Origin: Planctomycetota bacterium
GTDB taxonomy: Bacteria; Planctomycetota; Phycisphaerae; Phycisphaerales; SM1A02
NCBI GenBank assembly: GCA_024230295.1
Contig: JAAERN010000141.1
Location: 1 to 42,070, forward strand
Length of the DNA: 42,070 nt
Direction of reading: 5' to 3'
Positions 29,843-38,749 of the stretch are shown here, piece after piece. The translations under genes and the position numbers were made by a program. The notes beneath the pieces are model-generated. The model searched no databases, had not been told where the DNA came from, and was given only the letters and a program-made list of their open reading frames with translations. Positions within the stretch are counted from its first letter, which is position 1; the number at the start of each line of letters is the position of its first letter.

Positions 29843-32446
29843 TCAGGACTTGTACTCCCCGGGCATCTCTTCTGGCACGCCATCGAGATTGTCGGGGTCC
29901 TCGTCGTACTCATATTCGTACTTGAAGTCATCGCCCTGCACAGCTTCGTCCGTCTCACCCGAGCCGCCCTCCGACGCTTCAATTGCCGCCATCTGCTCCC
30001 ACTCCTCGAGTGAGATCATGACCTCTCGGGCAACGGATCCTTTGTGCTCACCGAGAATGCCAGCCTGCCCCATCTGGTCGACGAGACGCGAGGCGCGGCT
30101 GTACCCAATGGCGAGTCGACGTTGCAAGAGCGACACACTGCCTCGACCCGATTCGATCATGATTCGGACCGCTTCATCGAACATCGGATCACGTTCAGTT
30201 GGCTGGCCGCCAACTTCACCGTCGCTGCCTGGTCGCATTTGGATGAGTGATCGCTCGAAACTCGGCGAGGCCACATCCTTGAGGAAGCGAACGACCTTGC
30301 GACTCTCCCCGTCATCCACCAACGTGCCTTGCGCCCTTCGAACCTCCGGGTTCCGAGGCGTCACAATCATCATGTCGCCTTGGCCAAGCAGAAGTTCGGC
30401 ACCCTTGGCGTCGAGCACGATGCGGCTATCCATGCCACTAGAGACTTTGAAAGACATGCGGAATGGCATGTTGGACTTGATCAGGCCGGTCACAACATTG
30501 GCCTGTGGCCGCTGGGTGGCGAGAATGAGGTGAATACCGACCGCGCGGGCCTTCTGCGCGATGCGAACAATCGCCTGCTCGACTTCCTTGTTGGTCATCA
30601 TCAGATCGGCCAACTCGTCGATGATGAACACGATGTAGGGAAGTTGCTTTGGAATCTTGGCGTCTTGCAGGTCATTCTCCGGCGCGAATCGTTCTCGCTT
30701 CTCTTCTTCGCTCAGGCCGTTGAAGGACCGAATGTCGCGTACGCCAGCTTCGCGGAAGATCTCATATCGCTCTTCCATCTTCCGAACCGCCCAGTCAAGA
30801 ATCGCCGCAGCCCGGTTCATTTCGGTAATCACGGGGCATGCCAGATGCGGGATGTCGCCGAACATACTCAGTTCAACCATCTTCGGATCGACCAGAATGA
30901 GCTTGACCTCATCGGGCCTCTTGAGGAAGAGCCAGGACATGATGATCGAATTGATACACACACTCTTGCCCGAACCCGTTGTGCCCGAAATGAGCATGTG
31001 GGGCATCTTCACCAGGTCTTCGACGAGCGGCTCGCCACTGGCATCCTTGCCCAAGAACATCGGCAGCACCATGCCTTCGGCCGCGCCGCTGCTGATGAGT
31101 TCCTTCATCCGAACTTTCTCTCGGGTGGTATTTGGAACTTCAATGCCGATCGTCGTCTTACCGGCCATCGTCGGAACGATGCGGATATTCGGCGCACCAA
31201 GACTTCGGGCGAGGTCGCTTGCAATACTGTTGATGCGCGCCACCCGTGTTCCCGGGGCGAGTTGCACGGAATAGAGCGTGACGGTTGGGCCGGAGTCGAT
31301 CCCGGTCACTTCGGCGTCGATCTCATATGTGTTGAGCGCGCTTTCAAGCGACTCGGCCTGTTCGCGGACCATCTTCTCGGCGCGTTCTGAGAAGTCGGTC
31401 TCTGGTTCAGCCAGCAGTTCCACCGACGGGAACTCGTACCCTTCGTAGTTCTCGCGTTGGATGTCTTCGTCCTTGGCAACATCCTTATGGCCGCCAAACA
31501 TGCGAATCGGAAGCCGGGAGATCTTGGCCTTGAGTTCCTTCTTACTCAATCGGCGGCGAGGCTCTTCGTCCGATTCCTCGTCTTCAATCTCCTCGTACTC
31601 GTCTTCTTCGTATTCATCCTCGACTTCGGGATCATCCTCGTACTCTTCCTCTTCCTCTTCGTCTTCGTCTTCGTCTTCCTCTTCGTAGTCGTCTTCGACC
31701 TCGTCGGTGTATTCCCAGTCTTCTTCCTCATCCAGTTCGCCAGGCTCGGCAATAGCGGTTCCTGCTTCGGGCCGCAGGCCAAGACGGCGAATCCAGGCAA
31801 AGCTCGGCCGCGGCAGATTTGCGGCAATTGGCTGTTTCGCCGATCGGGTCCGCGCCCATATCCAACCGGGAACGGCCAGCATGATCTCGTCGGCCATCAC
31901 GATCAAGCCAACGGTCAACAGTACGAGAACAAGCAGCGTGGTTCCGATGGCACCAAACTCTGGCGTCAACATGGCGACGGTGGCATGACCGACCAGCCCG
32001 CCGGGCGCGCCAGCCAAGCCACCGACACTCGGCAGCACCGCCGCATGGAGTGAGGACAGTCCCGCGGCCGCAATCACAAGTCCGGCCGCGCGGAGGATGG
32101 GGTGTCCTGGCCGGCGGCCAAATGCAACGAGCCCAAGCCAGCACCCGAGGCTCAGCACAATCAGCCATGCTCCAACGCCAAGGAGATGAAGTGACCAATA
32201 AGCAGTCCAAGCGCCGACCCGGCCACCAAGGTTGGCGATTGGGTCACTCCAGACCGACACGGTGTGCGACGGTGGGTCGTCTGCGGAGAATGAAATGAGC
32301 GAGAGCACCAGAAACGACCACACGCCAACGGCGATGATCCAGCCAACCCACGGGAGTGGCCTCGGCTGCGAGTCTGCCCCCGGGCGAGACCCGCTGCGTT
32401 GTTGGCGTGAACGTCCCCGGGTTCCGACAGTTGCTGATGTAGCCAT
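29843..32446 (-). CDS. ftsK: DNA translocase FtsK/SpoIIIE
   Basis: FtsK pumps DNA at the division septum and helps resolve chromosome dimers. The 867-residue protein has about four N-terminal membrane helices (WVGWIIAVGVWSFLVLSLISF and others up to about residue 192). A strongly acidic linker spans 238-296. The motor follows, with Walker A GTTGSGKSVCINS at 488-500, LILVDPKMVELSMFGDIPHL and VFIIDELADLMM (Walker B). The loop ILATQRPQANVVTGLIKSN precedes a winged-helix gamma domain (LLQRRLAIGYSRASRLVDQM). The C-terminal tail is again acidic (DDFKYEYEYDEDPDN). Length and layout are normal for SpoIIIE/FtsK of this size. Its start is 130 bases from the divergent unknown gene at 32577. Confidence 0.96.
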   Translation of the reverse strand: MATSATVGTRGRSRQQRSGSRPGADSQPRPLPWVGWIIAVGVWSFLVLSLISFSADDPPSHTVSVWSDPIANLGGRVGAWTAYWSLHLLGVGAWLIVLSLGCWLGLVAFGRRPGHPILRAAGLVIAAAGLSSLHAAVLPSVGGLAGAPGGLVGHATVAMLTPEFGAIGTTLLVLVLLTVGLIVMADEIMLAVPGWIWARTRSAKQPIAANLPRPSFAWIRRLGLRPEAGTAIAEPGELDEEEDWEYTDEVEDDYEEEDEDEDEEEEEEYEDDPEVEDEYEEDEYEEIEDEESDEEPRRRLSKKELKAKISRLPIRMFGGHKDVAKDEDIQRENYEGYEFPSVELLAEPETDFSERAEKMVREQAESLESALNTYEIDAEVTGIDSGPTVTLYSVQLAPGTRVARINSIASDLARSLGAPNIRIVPTMAGKTTIGIEVPNTTREKVRMKELISSGAAEGMVLPMFLGKDASGEPLVEDLVKMPHMLISGTTGSGKSVCINSIIMSWLFLKRPDEVKLILVDPKMVELSMFGDIPHLACPVITEMNRAAAILDWAVRKMEERYEIFREAGVRDIRSFNGLSEEEKRERFAPENDLQDAKIPKQLPYIVFIIDELADLMMTNKEVEQAIVRIAQKARAVGIHLILATQRPQANVVTGLIKSNMPFRMSFKVSSGMDSRIVLDAKGAELLLGQGDMMIVTPRNPEVRRAQGTLVDDGESRKVVRFLKDVASPSFERSLIQMRPGSDGEVGGQPTERDPMFDEAVRIMIESGRGSVSLLQRRLAIGYSRASRLVDQMGQAGILGEHKGSVAREVMISLEEWEQMAAIEASEGGSGETDEAVQGDDFKYEYEYDEDPDNLDGVPEEMPGEYKS
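31559..31735 (-). repeat. ftsK: Acidic low-complexity GAA/GAC-type repeat within ftsK
   Basis: On the plus strand this segment is a near-continuous TTC/TCG/TCC-type trinucleotide tract (for example at 31640-31690), encoding a run of Glu and Asp with scattered Tyr (residues about 238-296). Such tracts vary in length by replication slippage. It links the membrane domain to the motor. Confidence 0.8.
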
Positions 32447-32576
32447 GACCAGACTTCATCGGCGTTTGGCATGCCCGCAGACCAGCAAACACATCGTTGA
32501 AACTCGCCCCAGATGGATTCATTCTCGGACCTTGGCCCTGCGAAATGTCCGCAGATCGGGGAAACTCTCCGAAAGT

Positions 32577-33410
32577 ATGAATCCAGAACACGAGCACGAC
32601 GCGATGGGGGCTGATGCGTTCACCTGGGCGACGCTGTTGGCGCGGTGGATGGATCTCGCCCGAGCCGCAGTGGCGCTGGAGCGGCTCGGCGAATCTGGTG
32701 TTGGGCCAGGCCAGATGGATCAGTTGGGTGGGTCCGAGGGGCGGGGGTGGCGGCAGGGGATGCCCGCGCTCATCACTTTTGAGGCATTGGCGCATGCAAT
32801 GGGCCAGCTGGGAATGCTTCCCGCCGATGAGCGGAGCTTTGCGCTCGATCAGGCCGTCGTATTGCTGGAGTCGCGGCGATCAGATCTCGAGGATGCCTTT
32901 GAAATAATGCCCGATGCCATTGCCCAGTCAGAGAGCAATGCCGTCCGCGCGATTGAGCAGGCTCGGCTTCAATTCGTCTGGACAATTTCATGGGAGGGGC
33001 CTGGCGCACTCCCGATGCCGGACATCCCAGGCGTCCCGGCCACACGCACGGATGAGGGCGCTGTCGCGATCATGCTTCCAGGGACGCTGGCCGTTCCGGG
33101 TTCGCCGATCGCCTGGTGGACCGGTCGCCATGAGCCGATGCTGGAGCGAGGTATTGCGGGCTGCCAGGCGCGGCCACTGGACTGTGGTCTTCAGGTCTGG
33201 CGGCGGTTTGATTCTGGAGGAATCGCCCTCGAAGATCGCATCCGCGACGTCAATGACGAGCCGCCGGATGGGGGGGTACCGCTGCTTGTTCCACTTGTTG
33301 TCGGTGGGCAGCGATTGAACCGGCCGGCGTGTGATGGGTGGCTCCCGGCAGATCCGGCATCCATTTCAGACACACTTCCACTGCTCAGGTGGGACATCGA
33401 TCCATTGTGA
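32577..33410 (+). CDS. Hypothetical protein, possibly lineage-specific
   Basis: This is a 277-residue soluble protein that I do not recognise. The N-terminal half is helical and acidic (TWATLLARWMDLARAAVALERLG, then ITFEALAHAMGQLG and SFALDQAVVLLESRRSDLEDAFE). The C-terminal half is beta-rich with many Pro and Gly and two Trp-containing patches (IAWWTGRHEPML, GLQVWRRFDSGGIALEDRIRD). There are no membrane segments and no signal peptide. ATG at 32577 is preferred to the longer open frame from 32232, which is antisense to ftsK. The last 26 bases overlap the convergent MBL gene. The divergent position next to ftsK may hint at a division or DNA-related role, but nothing in the sequence shows it. 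Confidence 0.65.
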   Translation: MNPEHEHDAMGADAFTWATLLARWMDLARAAVALERLGESGVGPGQMDQLGGSEGRGWRQGMPALITFEALAHAMGQLGMLPADERSFALDQAVVLLESRRSDLEDAFEIMPDAIAQSESNAVRAIEQARLQFVWTISWEGPGALPMPDIPGVPATRTDEGAVAIMLPGTLAVPGSPIAWWTGRHEPMLERGIAGCQARPLDCGLQVWRRFDSGGIALEDRIRDVNDEPPDGGVPLLVPLVVGGQRLNRPACDGWLPADPASISDTLPLLRWDIDPL

Positions 33411-34194
33411 CGGCAATGGCGCCGCTTGCTTCGTGTTGCGATGCGATCGTTATTCGATCCAACATATGCGGAGCTCGATCACGCCAAAGTGATTCGATCA
33501 CGCGAGGGCAATTGCACTGCTCGGATCGATGCAGCAGCACCACGTGTTGCAGCTCGCAGGCGTCGTCGAGTTCAACGACGATATCCATGGCCTCGTTGTT
33601 AGAGAGGTGCCCCCAGCCGCCGGTAATGCGATCGATCAAAAACGGGGGACGCCCACTTTGAGCCTGCATCTCACGGTCATAGTTTGACTCGATGCCGAGA
33701 ATGTGTGGCGATGCGGATCGAAGAAATGAGGCGAGCGCAGCGTCGATGCGACCAACGTCCGTCGCCCAACCAACCACGGCGTCGTTATGCCGCACAACGT
33801 ACACCACGGTTCCGTGCGTGTCGTGCGGCGCCAAGGCTGTTTCGATGTGAGTATCGGTGAATACGATTTCTCGATCGAACTCCGCGATGTACTCCGGTGC
33901 AATCCCCGACGCTCGCACGCGATTCACGTGTGATGCATGCGTATGGATCTTGAATCCCCATGACCCAATGGCCTTGGCCCAACCACCATGCAAGTGATCT
34001 CCGTCACCGTGTGTCAGCAGGACACCGGCGATATCTCGATGTGTGCGACCTCGCGTTTCAAGTGCCTTACGGGTGCGGCGTGGCGACAGGCCCGCATCGA
34101 GCATGAACAGCGTATCGCCACCCTCTGAGGATCCCAGCGTAAGGAGCGCAGTGTTGCCACGGCTACCACTGGCCAGTACTTCCAGTTCGATCAC
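33385..34194 (-). CDS. MBL-fold metallohydrolase (YycJ/WalJ-like)
   Basis: This 269-residue metallo-beta-lactamase-fold protein has the usual ligand motif LLTHGDGDHLHGG (HxDxDH) and the N-terminal LEVLASGSRGNTALL seen in YycJ/WalJ-type proteins. GWATDVGRID and LGIESNYDREM supply later ligand regions, and a His near the C-terminus (VVLLHRSEQCN) completes the set. WalJ-like members are linked to DNA processing or cell-wall regulation; substrates are not settled. I choose GTG at 34194 because it overlaps the lpxA stop by 4 bases (GTGA); the ATG at 34215 would overlap lpxA by 25 bases. Confidence 0.85.
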   Translation of the reverse strand: MIELEVLASGSRGNTALLTLGSSEGGDTLFMLDAGLSPRRTRKALETRGRTHRDIAGVLLTHGDGDHLHGGWAKAIGSWGFKIHTHASHVNRVRASGIAPEYIAEFDREIVFTDTHIETALAPHDTHGTVVYVVRHNDAVVGWATDVGRIDAALASFLRSASPHILGIESNYDREMQAQSGRPPFLIDRITGGWGHLSNNEAMDIVVELDDACELQHVVLLHRSEQCNCPRVIESLWRDRAPHMLDRITIASQHEASGAIAVTMDRCPT

Positions 34195-34994
34195 TTTCGG
34201 TCCTGGCCAAGGCAAATGCCTCGGCTTGATGCCTCGATGAAGTCTGCGTACTCAGTCGCTACCACATCGCCGTCATCACGGAGTTGTTTGATCACGCTCG
34301 GCATCGACAGGCCCTTCCGATAGATCAGCCGAAAGACTGCCCTGCGACGCTGTATCTCTTCGGCCAGCATTCCAGATCGGCGCATCCCGACGAGGTTCAA
34401 TCCTGCCACACGGTTGATCTCGATCGCCACGCACCATGGTGGAACGTCCATCGATGCACCTGCGAGACCACGGAAGAAGACGCCCTCTCCGACGCGGCAG
34501 AACTGGTGCACACCAGCTCCGCCACCCATGATGACTCGATCGCCCATCGTTACGTGGCCCGCTAGCAGCGCGCCATTTGCCAGTTGGATTCGATTACCGA
34601 CTTGGCTGTCGTGCCCAATGTGTGAGCACGACATCAGGTAGTTGTCATCTCCAATTCGGGTCGGCGCATCAGTCTTAGCGCGGTGCGCAGAAGAGCCCTC
34701 GCGGAAAACGTTGCGATCACCGATCTCAATACCAGCGCCGGGCTCGAGTGGGTTCCATCCAACGTCCTGTGGCGGCGCGCCCAGCGACGCGCCCGGCCAT
34801 ACTGTGTTGTCTTCACCCATTCTGAGCGGACCGGTGACATAACTATTGGCCACAAAGCGGCAGCCGCGGCCGACGCGAATGGGGCCGATGGTCCCGTCGA
34901 ACACGCAGTTCGGTCCAACCACGACACCCTCAGCGAGGGTGACATCGCCCTCGATGCTGGCGGATGGGTGGATCGTCTCAGTCGGAACAGCCAT
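34191..34994 (-). CDS. lpxA: Acyl-ACP--UDP-N-acetylglucosamine O-acyltransferase LpxA
   Basis: LpxA catalyses the first step of lipid A synthesis, moving a 3-hydroxyacyl chain from ACP to UDP-GlcNAc. The 267-residue length fits. The left-handed beta-helix hexapeptide repeats run through the first 190 residues (IHPSASIEGDVTLAEGVVVG and similar). SHIGHDSQVGNRIQLANG has the catalytic His, GVHQFCRVGEGVFFRG matches the conserved GAHQFCRIG region, and the C-terminal helical domain begins at NLVGMRRSGM. A lipid A gene implies an LPS-type outer membrane. The gene stands apart from lpxC, lpxD and lpxB. Its ATG is only 27 bases from the divergent lipB ATG. Confidence 0.92.
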   Translation of the reverse strand: MAVPTETIHPSASIEGDVTLAEGVVVGPNCVFDGTIGPIRVGRGCRFVANSYVTGPLRMGEDNTVWPGASLGAPPQDVGWNPLEPGAGIEIGDRNVFREGSSAHRAKTDAPTRIGDDNYLMSCSHIGHDSQVGNRIQLANGALLAGHVTMGDRVIMGGGAGVHQFCRVGEGVFFRGLAGASMDVPPWCVAIEINRVAGLNLVGMRRSGMLAEEIQRRRAVFRLIYRKGLSMPSVIKQLRDDGDVVATEYADFIEASSRGICLGQDRK

Positions 34995-35021
34995 GGCGGC
35001 ATCGTATCATCGGGGGTCGCC

Positions 35022-35696
35022 ATGGCCTCCACATCGGACAACCTGACGGTTCGCGACCTCGGTCGGATGCCCTACACCGAGGCCCTGTCGCTTCAGCGGT
35101 CCCTGCAGGGCGAAGTCATCGGTGCACGCGAGCACGGAGGCCATGGCGGATACTTGCTTCTGGTCGAGCACGATCCACCGGTCATCACCATCTCACGGCG
35201 GGCCGAAGCCGACGCACATTTGCTGGCAACTCCAAAGATGCTTGAGGATGCAGGTGTTGAGGTTCACGAAACGGACCGGGGAGGCGATATCACCTACCAC
35301 GGCCCGGGACAGCTCGTCGTGTATCCCATCCTCGATCTAAACCAGCTTGATCTGCGTCTGCATGGCTACATGCGATGGCTGGAGGATCGCGTCCTTGAAG
35401 TGCTCATGCAGTTCGGCATCGAAGGCCACCGCGACACAGAAGCGACGGGGGTGTGGGTGGGTCCAGCAGACGCCGACCGAAAGATCTGCGCAATGGGCGT
35501 GCGAGTTTCCCGCTGGGTCACCATGCACGGTCTGGCGCTCAACGTCGATCCGGACCTCTCACACTTCGAACTCATTATTCCATGCGGACTGCATGGCCGA
35601 TCCATTACCAGCATGAAGGCAGAACTAGGCGAGGCGTGCCCCGACCTGAAAGACGTCAAACACGCCATCGCCAACGCATTCCGACCCGGGGCGTAA
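35022..35696 (+). CDS. lipB: Octanoyltransferase LipB
   Basis: LipB moves octanoate from octanoyl-ACP to lipoyl domains, the first step of endogenous lipoate synthesis. The 224-residue protein shows LLLVEHDPPVITISRRA, the signature TDRGGDITYHGPGQLVVYPI, ATGVWVGPADADRKICAMGVRVSRW (with the catalytic Lys in DRKICAMG), and IIPCGLHGRSITSM with the catalytic Cys. ATG at 35022 is preferred because the frame upstream to 34683 is antisense to lpxA. Functionally it ties to Lpd at 4655, whose partner complexes need lipoate. lipA is not in the window. Confidence 0.94.
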   Translation: MASTSDNLTVRDLGRMPYTEALSLQRSLQGEVIGAREHGGHGGYLLLVEHDPPVITISRRAEADAHLLATPKMLEDAGVEVHETDRGGDITYHGPGQLVVYPILDLNQLDLRLHGYMRWLEDRVLEVLMQFGIEGHRDTEATGVWVGPADADRKICAMGVRVSRWVTMHGLALNVDPDLSHFELIIPCGLHGRSITSMKAELGEACPDLKDVKHAIANAFRPGA

Positions 35697-35764
35697 TTTG
35701 TCTGCCTGCCATTGCACCGCCTACAACGATCGGGGGTTGTAAGTGGTTGGGATATAACAAGGAC

Positions 35765-35790
35765 GAATGACCCGTCGGGTCGGGTTATTC
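35765..35790. terminator. Hairpin between convergent lipB and the OmpH-like gene
   Basis: GAATGACCC pairs with GGGTTATTC over 9 base pairs (one G-T) around an 8-base loop. It lies 69 bases after the lipB stop and covers the stop codon of the minus-strand gene. T-runs on either side are weak, so a bidirectional terminator role is only probable. Confidence 0.45.
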
Positions 35791-36516
35791 GATTCCGAGT
35801 TCTTCCAGGACTTCGCCTGTAATGTCAATGTCTTCGGGATACCGCAGCACGCTTCGGAGTCGGATCTGGAGCATCGCGGCTTGGAAGGCCCCTGGACTTG
35901 GCTGAATCTCAAACGAGTCATCGGTCGGAATGAAGCGATGCACGGTGTCTATCTCCAGCCGGTCTGCGACCACATTGACCGCATCGACGAGTTCGCGGTA
36001 CGCCCGCTCCACCTGCTCGGCCCCCAACGTCGCCTTGGCCACGTTGGCCTGCTGCATGAAGCGGTCTCGCTGCTGCAAGACAGCCTGAGCCTCCATGTTG
36101 ATGGACTCGAAATCGGGATCATCCGGCGTAATACCCTGCATCTTCTCTTGCATAACCTCGAAGGTCTCGGCAATTGCCTGCTGCGCTTCCTTCATTTCAT
36201 CCGCCAGCGCCTGCTGCTCTTCGACAAATGAGTCGCCCTTCATCAGTGCCGCGAGCGCCTTGCCTATGTGAACATACGCAACGCTTCGAATTCGCATTTG
36301 GGGCTCATCGCCCCAAGCGATCCGCTTCTCTTCGACTTTCAGCGTAATCGTTTCGGCGTCCTCATTCTCGAGAGTGAGTTGCGATGCCGGTCCCATCGCG
36401 GGAGCCTTTGTCTCGTCTTCCGCGCCTGCCTGGACCATCAGACGATCGCTCATGAGAACAAGGACGGTTACTGCCAGCGCCACGATCGCAAATTGGTGAG
36501 TGGTTCGATTCGTCAT
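35785..36516 (-). CDS. OmpH/Skp-like periplasmic protein
   Basis: This 243-residue protein has an N-terminal signal or anchor (FAIVALAVTVLVLMSDRLMVQAGA). The middle region (about 80-175) resembles the OmpH/Skp family: VAYVHIGKALAAL begins it, and a long charged coiled-coil-like helix follows (EEQQALADEMKEAQQAIAETF, then MEAQAVLQQRDRFMQQANVAKATLG). VNVVADRLEIDTVHRFIP then corresponds to the strand after the hairpin. Skp-type proteins hold unfolded outer-membrane proteins. Similarity here is in pattern rather than strict sequence, so the call is moderate. It lies 25 bases after lepA on the same strand, with GAGAGA just before the ATG. Confidence 0.65.
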   Translation of the reverse strand: MTNRTTHQFAIVALAVTVLVLMSDRLMVQAGAEDETKAPAMGPASQLTLENEDAETITLKVEEKRIAWGDEPQMRIRSVAYVHIGKALAALMKGDSFVEEQQALADEMKEAQQAIAETFEVMQEKMQGITPDDPDFESINMEAQAVLQQRDRFMQQANVAKATLGAEQVERAYRELVDAVNVVADRLEIDTVHRFIPTDDSFEIQPSPGAFQAAMLQIRLRSVLRYPEDIDITGEVLEELGIE

Positions 36517-36541
36517 GGTTCTCTCTGGGGAAAGCCCCTAC

Positions 36542-38347
36542 TTATTCCGTCTGATCAAGGATCGAAAGGAATGCTTCCTGTGGAATTTGCACCGAGCCAA
36601 CGGATTTCATCCGCTTTTTGCCCTTCTTCTGCTTCTCAAGCAACTTCCGCTTTCGCGTCACATCACCACCATAACACTTGGCTGTGACGTTCTTGCGGAG
36701 TGCCTTCACTGTTTCACGCGCAATGATCTTGCCCCCGATCGCCGCCTGCAGCGCGATTTCAAATTGATGTCGATCGATCTGCTTCCGCAGTTTCAGCAAC
36801 ATGCCACGTGTCCGCTTCTCGGCATTGTCGCGGTGGCAAATCATGCTGAGCGCCTCAACCGGCATGCCGTTGACCAGAATGCTCACCTTGGCAAGCCGCT
36901 CCGCGCGGTACTCGATGACTTCATAGTCCATCGTGCCATACCCACGGGTGATCGATTTCAACTTGTCGTAAAAGTCGTAGATGATTTCGGCAAGTGGAAT
37001 CTCAAAGACAAGCATCTGCCTGCCTTCTGAAATGTAGGTCTGCGTCTGGAAAATGCCACGACGACCATCGCAGAGGTTCATCAGATCGCCGATGTTGTCA
37101 TCCGGGCAGATGATCTCGATCTTGACGATCGGCTCGCGTATTTCGGCAATGTGTACGGCCTCGGGCAGATCTGCTGGATTGTGGATCTCCACCAGGCTGC
37201 CGTCGGTCTTGAGTACTTCATAGGTCACTGTCGGCGCCGTTTGCACAACCTCGACACCGCCCTCGCGTTCCAGTCGCTCCTGCACGATTTCCATGTGCAG
37301 CAGTCCGAGGAACCCACATCGAAATCCAAATCCGAGCGCTTCAGAGTGCTGCGCTTCAAAGGTGAACGAAGCGTCGTTGAGACGCAACTTCTCGATCGCT
37401 TCTCGAAGCGATTCGAAGTCGCTCTTCTTTCCCGCCTCCGTAGTCGTTGACGGATAGAAGTCGCAATACACCATCTGCTGGGGTTCTTCGTATCCCGGCA
37501 GCGGCTTCGGGGCAAGGTTCTTTTCATGTGTGATGGTGTCGCCAACCCGCACGTCTTCGAGCGTCTTGATCGCGGCGACCATCCAACCAACTTGAGAAGT
37601 TCCGATGGACTTGACCTTCTCGGGTTGGGGTGTATTGCGACCAAGTTCAGTAATGGTCCACGTAGTCCCGTTCCCCATCATGCGAATCTTGTCACCCACA
37701 CTGAGTTCACCGTCGAACACACGGATGTACACGATGACACCGCGATATTCGTCGTAGTGGCTATCAAAGATGAGTGCCCGCGTCTGAGGCATCTCGGCGG
37801 GTCGCGGGTCTGGCAGATCGCGGCAGATTCGGTCGAGCAGTTCGGTGATGCCCTGCCCTGTCTTGGCGGACACGTAGATGCACTCTTCGGCGGGCAGTCC
37901 AAGCACCGACTCGATTTCCATCGCAACGCGATCGGGGTCGGCGGCTGGCAGGTCGATCTTGTTGACAACCGGAATGATGTCGAGGTCGCTCGCAATAGCC
38001 AGATACGCATTGGCGACTGTTTGCGCTTCCACGCCTTGCGTACTGTCAACAACCAACACGGCACCTTCGCACGCCGTGAGCGCCCGCGACACTTCGTAAG
38101 TGAAGTCGACATGTCCAGGTGTGTCGATAAAGTTGAGTTGGTAGTCCTTGTCGTCACAGGCGTGATGTACGGTGACGGCAGATGCCTTGATTGTGATGCC
38201 ACGTTCTCGTTCGAGATCCATCGAGTCGAGTAACTGCTCTCTCGCTTCGCGGTCGCTCACAGCCCGGGTAGCCTGCAGCAGACGGTCGGCAAGCGTGCTC
38301 TTGCCGTGGTCGATATGCGCGATGATGGAGAAGTTTCGGATTGGCAT
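36542..38347 (-). CDS. lepA: Elongation factor 4 (LepA)
   Basis: LepA is a ribosome-bound translational GTPase affecting initiation and back-translocation. The 601-residue length is standard. The G motifs are AHIDHGKSTLADRLL (G1), RGITIKA (G2), DTPGHVDF (G3), NKIDLPAADPDRV (G4) and SAKTGQGI (G5). LepA-specific sections follow: GEVGWM-like SQVGWMVAAIKTLEDVRVGDTIT, GFRCGFLGLLHMEIVQERLERE and the C-terminal AKCYGGDVTRKRKLLEKQKKGKKRMK. The last of these is the unique CTD that separates LepA from EF-G. It is first in a two-gene run with the OmpH-like gene. No protein gene is convincing in the 400 bases upstream. Confidence 0.97.
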   Translation of the reverse strand: MPIRNFSIIAHIDHGKSTLADRLLQATRAVSDREAREQLLDSMDLERERGITIKASAVTVHHACDDKDYQLNFIDTPGHVDFTYEVSRALTACEGAVLVVDSTQGVEAQTVANAYLAIASDLDIIPVVNKIDLPAADPDRVAMEIESVLGLPAEECIYVSAKTGQGITELLDRICRDLPDPRPAEMPQTRALIFDSHYDEYRGVIVYIRVFDGELSVGDKIRMMGNGTTWTITELGRNTPQPEKVKSIGTSQVGWMVAAIKTLEDVRVGDTITHEKNLAPKPLPGYEEPQQMVYCDFYPSTTTEAGKKSDFESLREAIEKLRLNDASFTFEAQHSEALGFGFRCGFLGLLHMEIVQERLEREGGVEVVQTAPTVTYEVLKTDGSLVEIHNPADLPEAVHIAEIREPIVKIEIICPDDNIGDLMNLCDGRRGIFQTQTYISEGRQMLVFEIPLAEIIYDFYDKLKSITRGYGTMDYEVIEYRAERLAKVSILVNGMPVEALSMICHRDNAEKRTRGMLLKLRKQIDRHQFEIALQAAIGGKIIARETVKALRKNVTAKCYGGDVTRKRKLLEKQKKGKKRMKSVGSVQIPQEAFLSILDQTE

Positions 38348-38749
38348 GGGGGGTAACAGGGCGTGAAACGGTCAAGTATAGGTGGCCTGAAGGAGCACGG
38401 TGCTGGCCTGGCCGCCAGCAAACCGATTGATTGGGATGCGTCTTGCAGAGCATCATTGCTGCAGCCTCACACTGCCCAGCCTCTCGACTGCCGGTGGGCG
38501 GCTCGCCAGTCAGGGCCCTGGGCGGCTACCTCGGGTCATTGTTGCCGATGTGTCGTAGACGTATGCGCTCTATGAACGAGATGGCGTGTGGGTCTTTGGC
38601 TGCCCTGTACGCCCCGCATCTGCAGCGATCGAATTCGACATCACAATCAAACCCAATTGCCACCCAGCGCGACACCATCAACGAGCAGTTCCAAAGGGTC
38701 AAAATTCAATACAGAATGGGACGACTTGGTGGCTTCGTGAGAGCGTGGT
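38348..38749. other. Intergenic region between lepA and the LTA-synthase-like gene
   Basis: This is a 400-base gap upstream of lepA and downstream of the next minus-strand gene. It should hold the lepA promoter. A hairpin GCTGGC/GCCAGC lies at 38402-38419 and a palindrome CAGGGCCCTG at 38512-38521. Open frames on both strands are short or run over into the neighbouring gene and have no recognisable product. I found no tRNA, SRP RNA or tmRNA signature. Confidence 0.45.

Noticed and set aside
30329-31390. Long plus-strand open frame opposite the ftsK motor region
   Set aside because: It mirrors conserved FtsK coding sequence and has a His/Asn/Glu-rich composition typical of an antisense shadow.
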